Below, piece after piece: positions 12,911-25,380 of a DNA stretch of 64,000 nt. Within the stretch, counting starts at the first letter, position 1. Every line of letters begins with the position of its first letter. The translations under genes were made by a program, and so were the position numbers. The stretch is from Melanocharis versteri (taxonomy: Eukaryota > Chordata > Aves > Passeriformes > Melanocharitidae), in NCBI GenBank assembly GCA_013397845.1, contig VZTG01000395.1, positions 248,001 through 312,000 on the forward strand, in the 5' to 3' direction. Under the pieces are notes generated by a model. That model searched no databases and had not been told where the DNA came from. It worked only from the letters and a program-made list of their open reading frames with translations.

Positions 12911-14254
12911 AATAGAACAGTTCTCTCATACCTGACATTCAACATTCTTACTGTATTCAGGAGAAGATTCAGCTTCTTTTACCATGACATTGTGTTGATA
13001 TATGTTTCATTTGTGAGCAACAGCTCACAAGTCTCTACATTGCTAAGAGTACAAAGTTGTAGGTACACATACTTCGTACTTTTCCTAATTTCAAACTGTT
13101 ATTTGTGAAGGCAATTTTTTTCTTTTTGTCTCCTGAAAGCTTCTATCCTTTTACCTGATTTTTTCTTTTTTGAGTGTCATACTTAAATTTTATACAGGAA
13201 TTATTTTTTCCCAAAAATCTATTTGACAGCATTGATTAGGACTTGTGTAAAACAGATTATCCAGTGACATCCCCTACACACACACACACCAACCCAAGCT
13301 GGTTTATGGTAAATTATAAATGCACCTGATAGAGATTAAGTGTAAAACACAATTCTTTAGCTTGTATATGGGGATGATGCATAAGACAAAATGAAAAGTC
13401 TTTTTAAATTGAGATATATCCAACCCGTGCCTTCTATCATGCCAGTTAGGCCAGTCAACATACTAAATTTAAAAAAAAATTCTCCTTGTATGGTCCACTT
13501 CTGTTACATCAGTATTGGCTGCTTTAGTCTCTTTGCTGCCTTCTAGGTCAACCTGTCCATAGTTTCCAAAGCTTCTTTTTTTTTTTAATTCTCAGAGGTT
13601 TTAAATTACACCAGTCCATAATTTCTGAGGTTTACCATGATCACATTTTTAAGGCCAGGTAAATTGCTTGCCTGTCTCCAGTCGTATGGGACTTTCCCTA
13701 CCTTATCCTCCCCTTGAAAAGGTCGCTGTCTCAGAGACTGCTCCGAGGCCATCCTGAAGTACTCTTTGGTGACACATTAGGGCCTGCTGAGTTTAACAAA
13801 ACTATTTTATCAAAAATATCTTAATTTTGGTCATCTCTAGCCCATAGTATCAATACTGAGGAAGCACTCTGCTGTGGCAACACAATCATTTGTTCTCATT
13901 TGCCTCAGTTTTATCTATGTCCAAAATTACCACAGATGGAATGCTTTGCAGTCAAGAATTTTGCCATGAGCTATGGAGTGGAAAGCAATGATTTCATCTT
14001 TTCTTTTTGAACTCTTGACTGGACTCTTGTCTTCTGAAATGACAGTAAGTATATCATTTATCTAATTAAGATTTAACCTGATTTTAAACTTCTGTCATTT
14101 TTAAATGATGCGCATAAGGAGTGGAGTGTTGTAGCTTTCTCTGAATCACTCAGTTTTATCATTTTCCATGTAGAACTGGATAGTTACTTCTTCTTTGTTC
14201 TTTTCTTATTTCTGGTACACTTCTACTCTTAAAGCAATTTTGTGTCTTCGTCTT
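12911..14254. other. Unique noncoding sequence with a short (AC)7
   Basis: No supported gene. A pure AC tract lies at 13276-13289, and short A and T runs occur near 13471 and 13577. Confidence 0.65.
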
Positions 14255-14342
14255 TTCTTCTTTTTGGTTGTTTGGGGTTTTTTTTTTTGTTTGTTTGTTT
14301 GTTTGGTTTTTTGGGGGTTTTTTTGTGGGGTCTTTTTTTTGT
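14255..14342. repeat. T/G-rich simple repeat with (GTTT)n core
   Basis: A GTTT tetranucleotide core at about 14288-14306 sits inside a longer strand-asymmetric T/G tract with three G runs of 4-5. The minus-strand frame through it encodes Lys/Asn/Thr-rich low complexity and is spurious. Confidence 0.85.
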
Positions 14343-17300
14343 AATTTCATGTATTTTCCCCAGTTCATACTTGCCCTTCATTGTATTTGTTTCTACTTTT
14401 TAGATGATGCTTTAAAAAACATTCAGATAACCAAAGAGTAGCAATATAAGTCTGCTTTTATGATTACTCTCTCTTATTTGTTTTTTTGGGGACAGACACT
14501 GTACAGCAATGGCCTGATCTCATATGGTTTTTCTCATACTAATTTTCACATTAAGAAGCCCTACCTGCAAGTCCTGTGGTTTTGGGTTTTTCTATTATTA
14601 TATCATTAATTTTCTATCTTCCAACACTTAATTTTCCTAAGCATAATTATTTTATTTCTCCATGATAAGTTTTAGCAAAACTGTTTCTCCTCATTTCACA
14701 TTCCTGACCAATCATCTCATCATAAGCCTGTATCTAGGCTTTTGTAGCTGTGAAGGAGAATTTGTCAGACTCCCTGCAGACACTACTGAGAGGTGAACCT
14801 TATAGGTGACAGGATGGTTTTAGAGTTAGGACCCAGTCAATCCAAACAGTCCCATTCTCCAGCCATGCTTTTCCTTGAATAAAATTCTTGAACTGAAATT
14901 ATGAAGACTCACATATACATAAACATATAAACTTCCTTTCTCAGTGGACACCACAGACTGTAAAAATACCTCAAAAGTTTTCTGGTTTAAGCACAGCAAT
15001 TACTTTAATGAGGCTATTGAATGACGGTTATCTGTTGCATTATTTACCTTTGATATCTACAGATGCTTTTGAAATGCAAACTATCCAGAGACAGGCATTG
15101 AAGTTCAATACATTTTCTTTTAAATATAATTTGAGAACCATGCACCATAACCACACATAAGCAAGAAAAATATAGCTTATTTCTAGCTGGAGGCATATCA
15201 AATGGGAATGCAGCCCAGCATCCACTGGGGCAGTTGCAAGTCCTGCTTGCCCTACTGGCCAGTACTGCCATTATTTTTTCTGTATAAGGAGGAGACTCCT
15301 CCCCATTTTTCAGGGTGTAACTGTGACCCTGGTAAGATATTACAACTTTGAAAGAGATTTTATCTCTTTTTTCCTAAGAGTTTGAAGGATGTTTTATCTC
15401 CTTCTATATTTTCTTTCTTATTAACCAGTGTTGACACAGCTTTCCATTTCCTCCAGCTACGACCTTTAATATGCTTAAAAATAAGAGATTTTTGATAAGG
15501 TGATCCATGGTGGACATTTAGCTTGATAACTCTCCTTTTTTAAGCATTTGTCTTTACTGAAAGATTTTCAGCAAATCCTCTTCTTGTGTCTTCCTGAGCT
15601 TCATAATGACTATATATAATCTTAATTAGATGACATGACATTTCTTCTATCTGTATTTGTTAAGCAAACCATGCTTTCCTGTAACAGTTCTGGTGTTCTG
15701 TGTCACCATGTCCTGGTGTCATGTATATCATAGCTTTACAGATGCTCTAAAGCTTGTAGTTCTTTCTGTCAGCTTTCATGCTCCTGACATTTCTGCCTGA
15801 ACATATTAGTTTTCCCAATTATTCTTCCTCTCAGTTATCACAGCTGTAGTCTCCTACTTCCTCCCTTTCCCACTCCAAGTCTGTGCATAGGAATCTACCT
15901 TTTGATTCCCCATGCATATTTATCCCCAGTACTCCTCAAATCAAATTTAAGGCTTTCTTCCATTTGATTAGAATTGCCATCTAAGCATGGCTTGATTTCC
16001 ATCTCGTCTTTCATAAGAATCATACCTATTTTAAAGCTCTTAAACAGTGAGTTGGTTTGGGTCAAGTACTCAGGAATTGTTCTATTTTGAACTTATACTT
16101 GTTTTCTTACTTTCTTTATGCCCACATTTTACTCCCTTTATGCCTATATTCAGTTCAAATCAATCTCAGTGTTTTCTTGATTGTCTTTATAATTAAGGAA
16201 GACTGTTTGGGAACTTGGTATTGAGTCTGCGTGAGGAAGTAGGTTTAAAGGCCAATGAAGAAAAGGATTTTAATAAGAAATGGCAGTTGCCATTTAACAC
16301 AGAACAGAACAAATGCACAATATCAAGGAAGAAAGAAATATATATTAGAGTCACAGCTGACAAGTGAAACAAAAAATAATTGTTTCAATATATTTAACAA
16401 ATGGAAGAATTGCAAGGCTCTGGGCTGGTAAATTATGGCAGCTAGCTATTGAGGCAAAATGGTAAATAGCTTCATAGACTCTTGGGAAATAATTTGTTTT
16501 AATTGTATGCAGTCATATTCAAATCAATATCTGAAAAATCCATTGGGATGCAGAGAACTGGAGTAAATCAGAATTTCAGAGCAACTCAGATAATAGATTA
16601 TTCTTTAAGGCTGACAGGAGATAAGACTTTCACATTTACATACATTTTTGTTTCTTCTATTATGAAATTTGCTCATATTAAATCAATTTGGTTTACTATA
16701 ATGATGAAAAGCCACTTAACATTTAAAACAGATACAAGAAAAGACTATTAATATAGGTGTTTGTGCTTTGTCTAAGTAATCTTTACTATTGCCATAGGTA
16801 ATGGTTATCAGAATTTCATTATAACCCACTCTCTATATCTCAGTCATTGAAATTCCTTGCAAAAAAAGTATTGGCCAGGCAATTATGGACCTAAAGTAGA
16901 ATAACATTTAGCAACACAGTAAACCTGTAGAAGAGCAGTGAGGACACTGTAAAAATCTTCTTGTACTTTGACAGATGTACCACCTAGACAGAGATTTGTT
17001 TAACATACCCTAAATCATATTTTGAAAAATAAATGTGTGCACCTCAGGAGCAGCACCAGGAGGAAGAATTTTAGAGCCTGTTGACACTTAACCTCAAGTA
17101 TGCACTAACCAGAAAGCTTCAACTAAGAACCCTTGGGTTTGTGATGTCCACACATGTGGTATACATTTGATGTGTTTTATAAATAAGATATCTGAGGGAG
17201 AGATGGCTAAACTTTTCTTTCATGGCTCATGACCTTGTAGAGCATATTCATGAAATACACTACTCAAGTTTCTGATTAAGGAATCTATTAAGATAATGGT

Positions 17301-17518
17301 ATATTATTTTGCATGGGCCATTTGATTTATCCAATAAAAACTTTTACAGAACTTAAAGTATTATTTATGAAACATTTTCCTGAGACTTATTCTTCAGTAT
17401 TTTATGTTTCCTGTAGGCATGACTGTGATTTAAATTTAGCATGAAAGATGTGTTTGGCAATCAGAACTGTGTGCCCTTATTTCATAGGTAAGTTGCTTGT
17501 CCTATCTAGACTTCTGAT
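14343..17518. other. Unique noncoding sequence
   Basis: About 3.2 kb of AT-rich DNA with no gene, CR1 or LTR that I can support. Some of it may be conserved noncoding DNA, but this cannot be judged without alignment. Confidence 0.6.
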
Positions 17519-17625
17519 ACCTGTTTCCCAGATAAGGATAGGGAAATACGTCCTGTCATGTAGGACTATTTACAGGCTTAATTAAATGTTTATAAAGTAA
17601 CGTATAATTAGCAAGTATCATTAAA
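17519..17625 (-). repeat. Ancient amniote SINE-like remnant, antisense
   Basis: The order 'cctgtttcccagataagga', then 'ggcttaattaaatgttt', 'ataaagta' and 'aagtatcatta' follows the antisense end of an old MIR-type amniote SINE, whose copies read 'TTTCCC(C)ATCTGTAAAATGGGG ... TTAATTAATGTTTGTAAAGC ... AAAGTATTATT'. Heavily diverged. Recognised from memory and the family label is approximate. Confidence 0.5.
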
Positions 17626-18752
17626 GCCAGTCAGAAGACAGGGAAACAAAACATGGTCCATTGGGCTTTTAGCAAGGAGGAACAAGGTCCTGACTTGATA
17701 AAACCCTCACTAAATATTAGGAGAAAGACAATCTGTTTGCAAATGGACTAATATTGTCAGACATTCTATCTAATTTCAGTCACCATTATAATTTAATTCA
17801 TAAATATTTGATTTAGGTACTCTTATGTATGCAATACCGACCTGATTAGGAAGTAAAAATAGTGGGAAAGATCAGGGACAAATAAAATGCTTTTATCCTC
17901 TTCTGCCAAGTTTCACCAGTCACAAGGCCTCATTTTGCCCTCACAGAGCAATTTACAGGGAGCTCGGTGTAGTATTAGGACTTCGTTGAACAAAATTCAG
18001 CTGACAACTTTTTAAATATTAATGCTTTGCCTACCGAAAGACTGAAGAGAGCTAGGTGGTTTGCCCCAGCTGCCTTCAGACTGGCTTCCCAAACCATTAT
18101 GGTACAACATCTGTGAAGAACTTCACATTGCATGGAGAACATGTTGCCCAGACCCCCTTGATTGCTTTAATGTCAGGGAGTCAGGCTAACGAAAATCTCA
18201 TGATAATGACTGGCAAGTAGATGGAAAAGACTGTGAATGCTAAAAAGTGTTGTAGTACACTTAAATTATGGGGGTAAAAATTATGTGGGAAGGCTGATGT
18301 GCCTATTTACCTTTTCTAAGTTTATTTTTATTGTGTCTGCCATTAGAGAAACTGAGCATGTAACTTAGCAAAGTCATGTCCCAGCTTTCTCACTACAGTT
18401 TGTCAGAGATGAGCTATTTCCTCAAGTTTCTATCAACCAAATCAGTGTACTAGCAATTTAAAAAGCCACAGAAATTATACCTGTAAATTCCAGGCACACC
18501 ATTTGCTATTCAGTTGGAACTGAAACAATGGCATGATAATAAAAGAACATTTCATTATAAACAGAGCAGCATTTAAAGTCTCCCTAGATTGTCAACTGAG
18601 GAGTGCAGTATCATGAATGTGAATGCTTTTCTGTTGCTGATTTCGTCACTTGTCTTCACTTGGGGATTATCAGGCCCTGAATTCACAAAATCCCTAAAGC
18701 CCCTTCAAAATATTTTCCCTCTGACTGAAGCAAAGCAACCTTCTCCAGGACT
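17626..18752. other. Unique noncoding sequence
   Basis: AT-rich, without a supported gene. A short stretch near 18345-18385 vaguely recalls MIR but is too weak to call. Confidence 0.6.
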
Positions 18753-18802
18753 TGTGCAGGGTGTTTAGGGCAACTGCATGTTGCCCTAAACATGCCTGCG
18801 TG
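18753..18802. other. Strong imperfect inverted repeat (hairpin)
   Basis: The arms TGTTTAGGGCAA (18762-18773) and TTGCCCTAAACA (18781-18792) are perfectly complementary over 12 bp around a 7-base loop. After a G-T pair and one bulged G at 18794, five more pairs form between gcagg (18756-18760) and cctgc (18795-18799), then up to three G-T pairs. The stem of about 17-20 pairs is among the strongest I noticed here. At about 50 nt it is short for a vertebrate microRNA precursor, and it might instead be a decayed MITE end or a local inversion duplication. Confidence 0.75.
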
Positions 18803-19195
18803 CCCATACCTTTTAAATATCTGCCTGGCAATATTCCCTTATTTTTATTGAGTAAATACTTTTCAATCTATATTTGTGGTGCTCCTAGTTAGGAATTGTG
18901 AGGTTTTTTTGTTTGTTGGTTTGGGCTTTTTAAAAATTTTAAATAAGAGTGACAAATCACAAGTAGAAATAAGTATCCAAGAGATAGCTGAATATTCCAT
19001 TAGTCTCAAGAGATTAATTATAGAATCCTTATCCTAGTTGTCTATTAATGAAAGTATGCTAATTTACATATCAATACCTTGTGTTTTCAGACATATTCTC
19101 CTAATGCTTTATTTTTTTTTCTGCAATTATAATGCGTCTCTATTTTCTCTTTTTCATATTTAGTTACTTTTAGTATTTCAATAAAATAAACATAG
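18803..19195. other. Unique noncoding sequence
   Basis: AT-rich, including T/G-rich low complexity at 18903-18935. No gene. Confidence 0.6.
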
Positions 19196-19861
19196 GTGCC
19201 ACATTTCCCTTTGTTCAGTATGAGTCCCTCATCTTCCCAGGTATTAGCTTATACTGAAGTCACTAAGTTTTATCATTATTCATCAGGCAGATTGTTTGGA
19301 AAAGGGTCTTTTAACCTCCCTCCTTTGTACAATTCAAAATCAACTGCAAGTATAGACAGCTTTCCAGGAAAACCAAATGTACGCACATTTCTTCATTATC
19401 ATTTAAAATGGCATAGATGTCTCATTTTACATCTAGATGGATCTTTTAGACATGTACATTTAGCAATGTACATTTATTTTTTAAACTGTTCACAGCACCA
19501 CTGTGTCAATGTGAAACTGGGTCTCAACGTGGTAATTAGTCCCTGGTCTTTCACAGCTTCTTGCACTGCTAGTTTTCTGAAACATTCATTTTGTCTCTGG
19601 ATTCTCCATTGTGAGTATTTATCTGTAGGGGTATTTTCACCACGGCCTTCATTATTATGGTATCTCAGCACCTGCATCCCACACTGGGTTCCAAACCATA
19701 AGTCAAACATTGCAACTTATCCTTTAAAAGAGCATGAAGGAGTCATATTTTCATATGAAAGGAGGAGCAAAATATACATTCCTTTTAGATTATTTTTATT
19801 TTCGATTATGGAAACTAACCAGCAAGGAGAGAAGACAAAACACATGGAATTTGATCTGTGA
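19196..19861 (+). other. 221-codon open frame, coding status doubtful
   Basis: This is the longest ATG-started frame in the window. The predicted product is rich in Ser, His, Leu, Phe, Tyr and Cys, has no signal peptide, repeat, motif or domain that I recognise, and ends at a TGA at 19859-19861. It overlaps a 78-codon antisense frame (19474-19710) of more protein-like composition. At about 40% G+C the stop rate is roughly 6% per codon, so a frame this long is expected well under once per window. Still, there is no promoter, splice context or homology to support translation. It could be a lineage-specific transcript, the shadow of a decayed antisense coding segment, or chance. Confidence 0.12.
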
Positions 19862-21585
19862 ATTAATGAGTACCACCTGTCTCTTGTGCTGTAATTTCAG
19901 CACCTTTCAAGAACTCTAGATTCTATCTATGGCTCGTGTTCTCTCCCTTAATTTTGTCAATGTGTAGCACTTTTTCTCAGAGATGGATAGGCTTTTTGGA
20001 CCATGGATGCATTATTATAATATAAGAAAACTTAGAAATCATGAGAGTTTTGAAAAGGTCACAGGATTATACTTCATGTCACTATTGTTGGTTTAATCTT
20101 GTTAAGTGACAATGCTGTAAAAAAATTACTGGAAGAAAATTACTTGTGAAAGCCAAGTCCTTCAGTGTTGTTTCTGGGGAACTGTGCTGTAGCCAGTGAT
20201 CACACTGTTGTTCCCTGGGTGCTTGAGGGGAGATAAGTGCTGTCCTGCATTTGCCTGCTGGCAGCTCTCTCTGTGCAGTGTCATGGCTTTCCTCGTGCAC
20301 CCCTGCACCACTTCTGGGCACACGTGTCCCCTTGGCAGCACTGGCTGCTCTCTGAGTAGCATGTATGAACACAGCTGTGCAAAATTGGTTTGGGGACTGT
20401 TATCTGCTAAACACTGGACTGATCAGCCCTCTTGCATTCAATAAAGGTCATGTAATTTTTACGAGTGATGTCAACCAAAACACCACAATATAGCAAGTTT
20501 GGGTAAATGCTTAACCAGGTGGACAAGGCAGTTTCTGTGACAGGCGAGAAAACAAGCCTGAGAAGTGTAAATACAAGGTAGAAAAGCACACTGAAGCATA
20601 CTGAGGGCTCTCGGAGCAACTAGCAAAGAAAGTTTACTCTCTTGGTCTGCCTGTGCCCAGAGGTGGGGAGCTTTGCACATCAAAACTGTCAGGCTTCATG
20701 ATCTGTTTTTCTTTCTAAGGAGGAGAAGACTACTGACCTCAGCTTCTCATTAACCAAGTGGTTCAAGAAAGGGTAGCAGTGTTTTAGGGGCTATTTAGAA
20801 AGGCAAGTTGGCATGCTGTTGCCTCACTTGAATCTCTACATTATACCCATTGTGAAACTAAAACTAACACATAAATCCCTTTAGAATATGTTTGTTTGCT
20901 TTTTCCATGAAGAAACAGTGGAGGCTCAGGAACAACAAGTTCCTTTATAGAGCTTTGACAAACAAAATTATTGACGTTAAATGGGGAAAAAACCCCAGCT
21001 TCTGAAAAAGAACACTGTATTATTCCTTCTTATTCATGTAGGATCACTTATGCTTTTCCCAATTTGTCTAATAAATGCATAAAAATAAATAAGCCCTTTG
21101 GTGTTCTGGTTTGCTACAGATTTGTTCAAATGTTGCTTTCAACTCATGAGCAATTTCAAGGCTGTAATGGAAAAGCTGAATCAGCTGTGAAATGTAACTT
21201 TTGACTTAATTATATTAATTGACGTACCTAGGTATAATTTTTTTGAGTATTTGGTATAATTGCATCAAATGACATTTAATTTGTCACTTGAAGTACAATA
21301 ATTAGAAACAGTTCATGAAAGAAAGTAATTTCAACTTCAAATGAAGTGTTTCAAAGGTATAATTATTTTGAATGTTATAATACTGACTAGTTACACTCAC
21401 AGGGCTGGGGAGTCAACACTGTCAATGTTAAAGTCTATGGACCAGTGGGTCTCCTTTGCTACACAGGCCACATGCTCACTTATTTGCAAGATTTGGGGGA
21501 ATAACCCTATGTGAAAAGGAGAAAATGTTAGTTTCTTCTCCCCGCAGGCCTCTCTGCAGAAATGCTTGTCATCCAGATCTCATTA
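19862..21585. other. Unique noncoding sequence with a modestly GC-rich block
   Basis: No supported gene. 20150-20400 is richer in G+C than its surroundings and open in three overlapping frames of 66-96 codons on both strands, which is typical of base composition rather than coding. Confidence 0.6.
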
Positions 21586-21637
21586 GAAATCAATGGAAAA
21601 CATTCCATCAAACTCAATGGGAGCTGAATTGATCCAC
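21586..21637. repeat. Ancient amniote repeat remnant ('caatggga' class)
   Basis: 'gaaatcaatggaaaac', 'attccatc' and 'actcaatgggagctgaatt' in this order resemble the same ancient class as the element at 6943-7020. Short, diverged and recognised from memory. Confidence 0.42.
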
Positions 21638-24281
21638 AAGTTTATTTTTGGCTCCGCTGGAGTTGTTCGAGAGGCGAGTAGCTGGCTGATGGAACAGCCG
21701 CTTGATGTGAATAATCCCCACTGAAATACTCCAGTGAAGAGCTGGGGTGGCTCCCAACGCTCTGCACAGCACCAGCCTCTGCTCCTTGGGGAAAGCCTCC
21801 ACCCCCACCTCACCTCGCAAAGAGACAGGAATGCAAAACAGAGGGAAGAAATTAGCAGCAGCCTTAATAATGTCAACTGGCAAGAACAGTGACATAGCTA
21901 GGAAGGTATTGCTCAACATTGCACAATACCTCTCACGTAAAAATAAATAAATCAAAACCACAGAAAACTAAAGCAAGAAAAGGAAGGTGAATTTCCTCTC
22001 CTGCTCCAGTCAAAAGATTATGCAGCCGTTCCAAAGCTGGAGGCTCCACTCATTTGTAAGAAAAGCGACTGTAGCCCATGCCATGCCATCAGGAAACAGT
22101 TCCCTAGGCACTGGCAAGGAGCTGTCTTCTTCAGACACTTGGTCAGACCTCTGAATGGAGCCTGTCCCTCGGAAATCTGAGTGAGGAGCGGCTTTCTCAG
22201 CTTCTCAGCCTCAAGTAACAAGAAGATGAGGTGCTGAAATGTGATGGAGCAGTGCTGTGGGTCTTCTGGCTGAGCTCTGCGAGCTCCTGAAGGACCTAAC
22301 CCATATCAACCCAGTGAGTATAAGGGACACGACTGGAGTAAGTGAGGAATTTCAGCACTGGGAACAGACAAACAATTTAAAGTTTATTGAATTGCTGAGC
22401 ACAGCATTTTTGTGAATTTTATGCTTTAGCTGGAGGTATGAGAAAGAGAACTCTTAAAAACTATAAATCAGGTATAGCTGTGTTTTAACATCATCAATCT
22501 GAATGTTGGCCCAAAAGCTTTAAAGAAACTCCAAGCATTGAAAACCATACCTAGAGACTTGAAAACCCTAAATATACCCAGGATGAATTTCAAAACTCTA
22601 TGCCCACCTTCTGGGAGGGATTTTTCTTTGGTTGACAAATCAAATCAGCAGCTGTGCTGCAGGCAGGAGAGTTAGTTTTCAGGAGCCAGAAAACACAGGC
22701 CAGGCCTCAGGCTTCTCCTACCAGTCTTATTTAAAGTTACTCCTTTTCTTTGTCACCTAGTAGTCACCTTCTTCAGTTCTTTACAATATGAGTTAATGGC
22801 ACAGGGAAGGAGGAGTGAAGGGGTTCTCTGTTACTCCTCTGACTAATGCTGCACTCTAAAGGAATGTGTTTGTTCCCTCACCTCTTGTCAGCTCTGGCAA
22901 AGGCCACTGATATCCCATTAGGTGACTAACAGATCCAGACTGACGTGTGAATACAGCTCTGTTCCTATACACAACTATATGGGTTTTTTTCCTTCAATGA
23001 ATTTCTAATAAGAATCAAGGTTAATGCTATATGCCATGTGAAGTCTGCTACATATTTTTTGCATAGCAAATATTTGACAATATTATTTTTGTTTTGGTAT
23101 CCACACCAAACTTTCCCTAATAATCTTGCTTTCAGAGGAGCAGGCTCCTGCTGGGTGAGGAAAGGAGAACAGGAACAGCGAATTTTGGAGGCTTTTTCTT
23201 CTAAATAGCCTAGCAATCTCTGAAAAGCCTAATAATTGAGCCTTCATCATAAAAGCCAACATTGGTCTGGAGAAGTAAAGTGCAGTTCAGTTATAGCTAA
23301 AGGCCAAAGTAGCCAGGCAAGCTCAGATTTACATCACTACGTTTCAACAGCACAGCTGCATCAAATTGCTCTCTTCAGAACAGGAAGGACTGGAAGCTTG
23401 ATTACAAGTGCTAGAGAGACAGGGAAACACAATCTCATCTCTACATTGTGTATGAGATCTCTTTTTCCCCCCAGAGAAATTGTTAGTGGAAGGAACTGCT
23501 GCACACAGGAGAGGTCCTAGTCCTCTGCAAACAGGTCTGGCTGTTTGTTTGTTGATATGATTGTGCAAAACAAACTGTGTTTTCAGAAAATGGTGAACTA
23601 GAGGCAAAACAGTTTTGTTTTTGTCCATGGAGGTGTAAGTGTGTAATTCAGTTTTCAGACAACAAATGGGAATAACCTATACACAATGCTTCAGGATCTT
23701 GTCCCTCCCAGACTCTGACCTGCCTGAGCTGATTTTTATACTAGCATCTTGATGAAATAACTTTAATTGGTCCTTGCACAGGTGGATGTCCCAGCCAGTA
23801 GGACAACAGGTTCGGGGCATTTGTGTTTTTCTTTTCTAACAAATTAAGCCTCTAACTCTACCTCATGTACAATTTTTTTAATAAGTTTTTTCATTAATTC
23901 ATGTTTTCTCATTGATTTTCCATTTTAAGAGTGTATTACAAAGGATGTTCAAAAGTACCAAGCTAAATATTATTTAGCTGTATTAGTCTAAATGCAAAAT
24001 ATTACACTGGCATAATCAAACTGAATTTTGGCAGTTGAATCTGATTTCATTTTTATTAGCCATTGTTTGTTTGGATTGTTATTATATTTTTGTTAGATTT
24101 TTGAGTAGTTGCCTAAGATTTCATTGTTTATGCAGCATCCGAGCATGAATAAGAACAGAAGATTAAAAATGAACTTTATAAAATTAAACAACTCAAAAAA
24201 ATATAGGGACACCTTAAAATGGACAGTCTCAGAGATGCTTTTTCCTTTGTATACCTATTAGGTATCTGATAATTTCAAATG
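21638..24281. other. Unique noncoding sequence
   Basis: No supported gene. The first 200 bp (21640-21840) have raised G+C and are open on the minus strand for 97-115 codons in two overlapping frames, with no domain. The rest is ordinary AT-rich DNA. Confidence 0.6.
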
Positions 24282-24432
24282 TCTCTTCTCTTCTCTTCTC
24301 TTCTCTTCTCTTCTCTTCTCTTCTCTTCTCTTCTCTTCTCTTCTCTTCTCTTTTCTCTTCGCTTCTTTTCTCCTTTCTTCTTTCTTCTTTTTTTCCCTTC
24401 CGCTTTCCCTTCCCCTGCCCCTGCCCTTCCCT
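24282..24432. repeat. (TCTCT)n microsatellite within a 150-bp pyrimidine tract
   Basis: About 14 nearly perfect TTCTC pentamers run from 24282 to about 24350, followed by a degenerate C/T tract to about 24432 with only rare purines. The minus strand is therefore almost pure purine and translates as Arg-Glu-Glu-Lys repeats, explaining the two spurious frames there. Long mirror-like polypyrimidine tracts of this kind can adopt triplex (H-DNA) structure and are often length-polymorphic. Confidence 0.95.
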
Positions 24433-25139
24433 AAGGCAGCCATTCCTGCAAAGCCAGCCAGAGAAGGATGTGACATCAGTTAACAGGGAAGACCATGGAA
24501 CTCCAGCTAGGTCATAACTAGACACAAAAGCTCAGCCTAAGACATCTCGGTTTTGTGATTGGAGTGGGGACATAAGCAAAGTGCCATGCCAGAGCACCAT
24601 GACTAGTGCCTTATTTTACTCAGTATTGGTCTTACAGGCTGTGATATTTGCTCTCATACAGATAATGAATATTTAAATTAGCTGACTTTTTAACAATTCA
24701 CACTAAAAGTATTTTGCGAGCGTTCAACACTCTTTCTCGCTCTCCTTTTTTTTTTTTTTTAATCCCATGCCTTTACTACATCCTGATAGTATTTCTCCTA
24801 TAAAAATGCAGAATTTGCCAAGGCAAAAGAGTTTATTGCTGTGAGTTGGCTATGCTCAGCAAAGGTCTGCACAGTACACCACTGTACTTCATGTACTATA
24901 AGCCTTTTAGAGTGGAAATTTACTGCGGTATCTCACCTTGAGAAGAGAACCAAAACAAACTTACTAGAACAGTAATTTAAAGACTGAACTTTAAAAAGAG
25001 AGGAGAGAAATAAACCTCCTACCACTCCTTCTCTTAAATCGTTAGGATCATGTGAAAATCAATAGGCTGACCCCTTTCTTCATTTTTTTCTCAACACCGT
25101 AAAAAGCCAGCAGCAACTTTGTGCAATTACTCTTAGCCT
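24433..25139. other. Unique noncoding sequence with a T15 run
   Basis: No gene found. A 15-T homopolymer lies at 24746-24760. Confidence 0.65.
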
Positions 25140-25380
25140 GAAACTGTCGTAGGAAGAGCAAGCACGTGTGTGGTGGGATGGGGTCAGTGTGCAGACCCCA
25201 CCCTGGAGGGCAGTGAGCTGCATCCAGCAGCTCTGAACGGCTCAGCCGCCGCCAGTGCAGGGTTCCTGAGGCCACCAGCTCCGTCCTGCCCTCTCCGGGT
25301 GCCTATCTGCTGGCACACTCCTTGCTTACCTGGAGCACGGGCAGGCATAGCTGGAGCTGCCTCACTGGCTCTGTGGAGCA
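25140..25380. other. GC-rich block, possible regulatory patch
   Basis: About 240 bp of locally high G+C with several CpGs (for example gccgccgcc near 25245-25255), standing out from the AT-rich surroundings. It is open in several frames on both strands (75-104 codons), as expected from composition. It could be a small enhancer or promoter-like patch or an unrecognised decayed repeat. Confidence 0.4.

Noticed and set aside
14255..14342. G-quadruplex on the T/G-rich tract
   Set aside because: Only three G runs of four or more occur, separated by long T loops, so a stable canonical quadruplex is unlikely.
18345..18385. MIR-like words ('gagaaactgagcatgtaactt')
   Set aside because: Match too short and diverged to separate from chance.
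24282..24350. Regular array considered as CRISPR or satellite
   Set aside because: Five-base units with no spacers; an ordinary microsatellite in a vertebrate-type genome.
24229..24525. Two minus-strand frames rich in Arg, Glu and Lys
   Set aside because: Direct translation of the TTCTC microsatellite in different frames.
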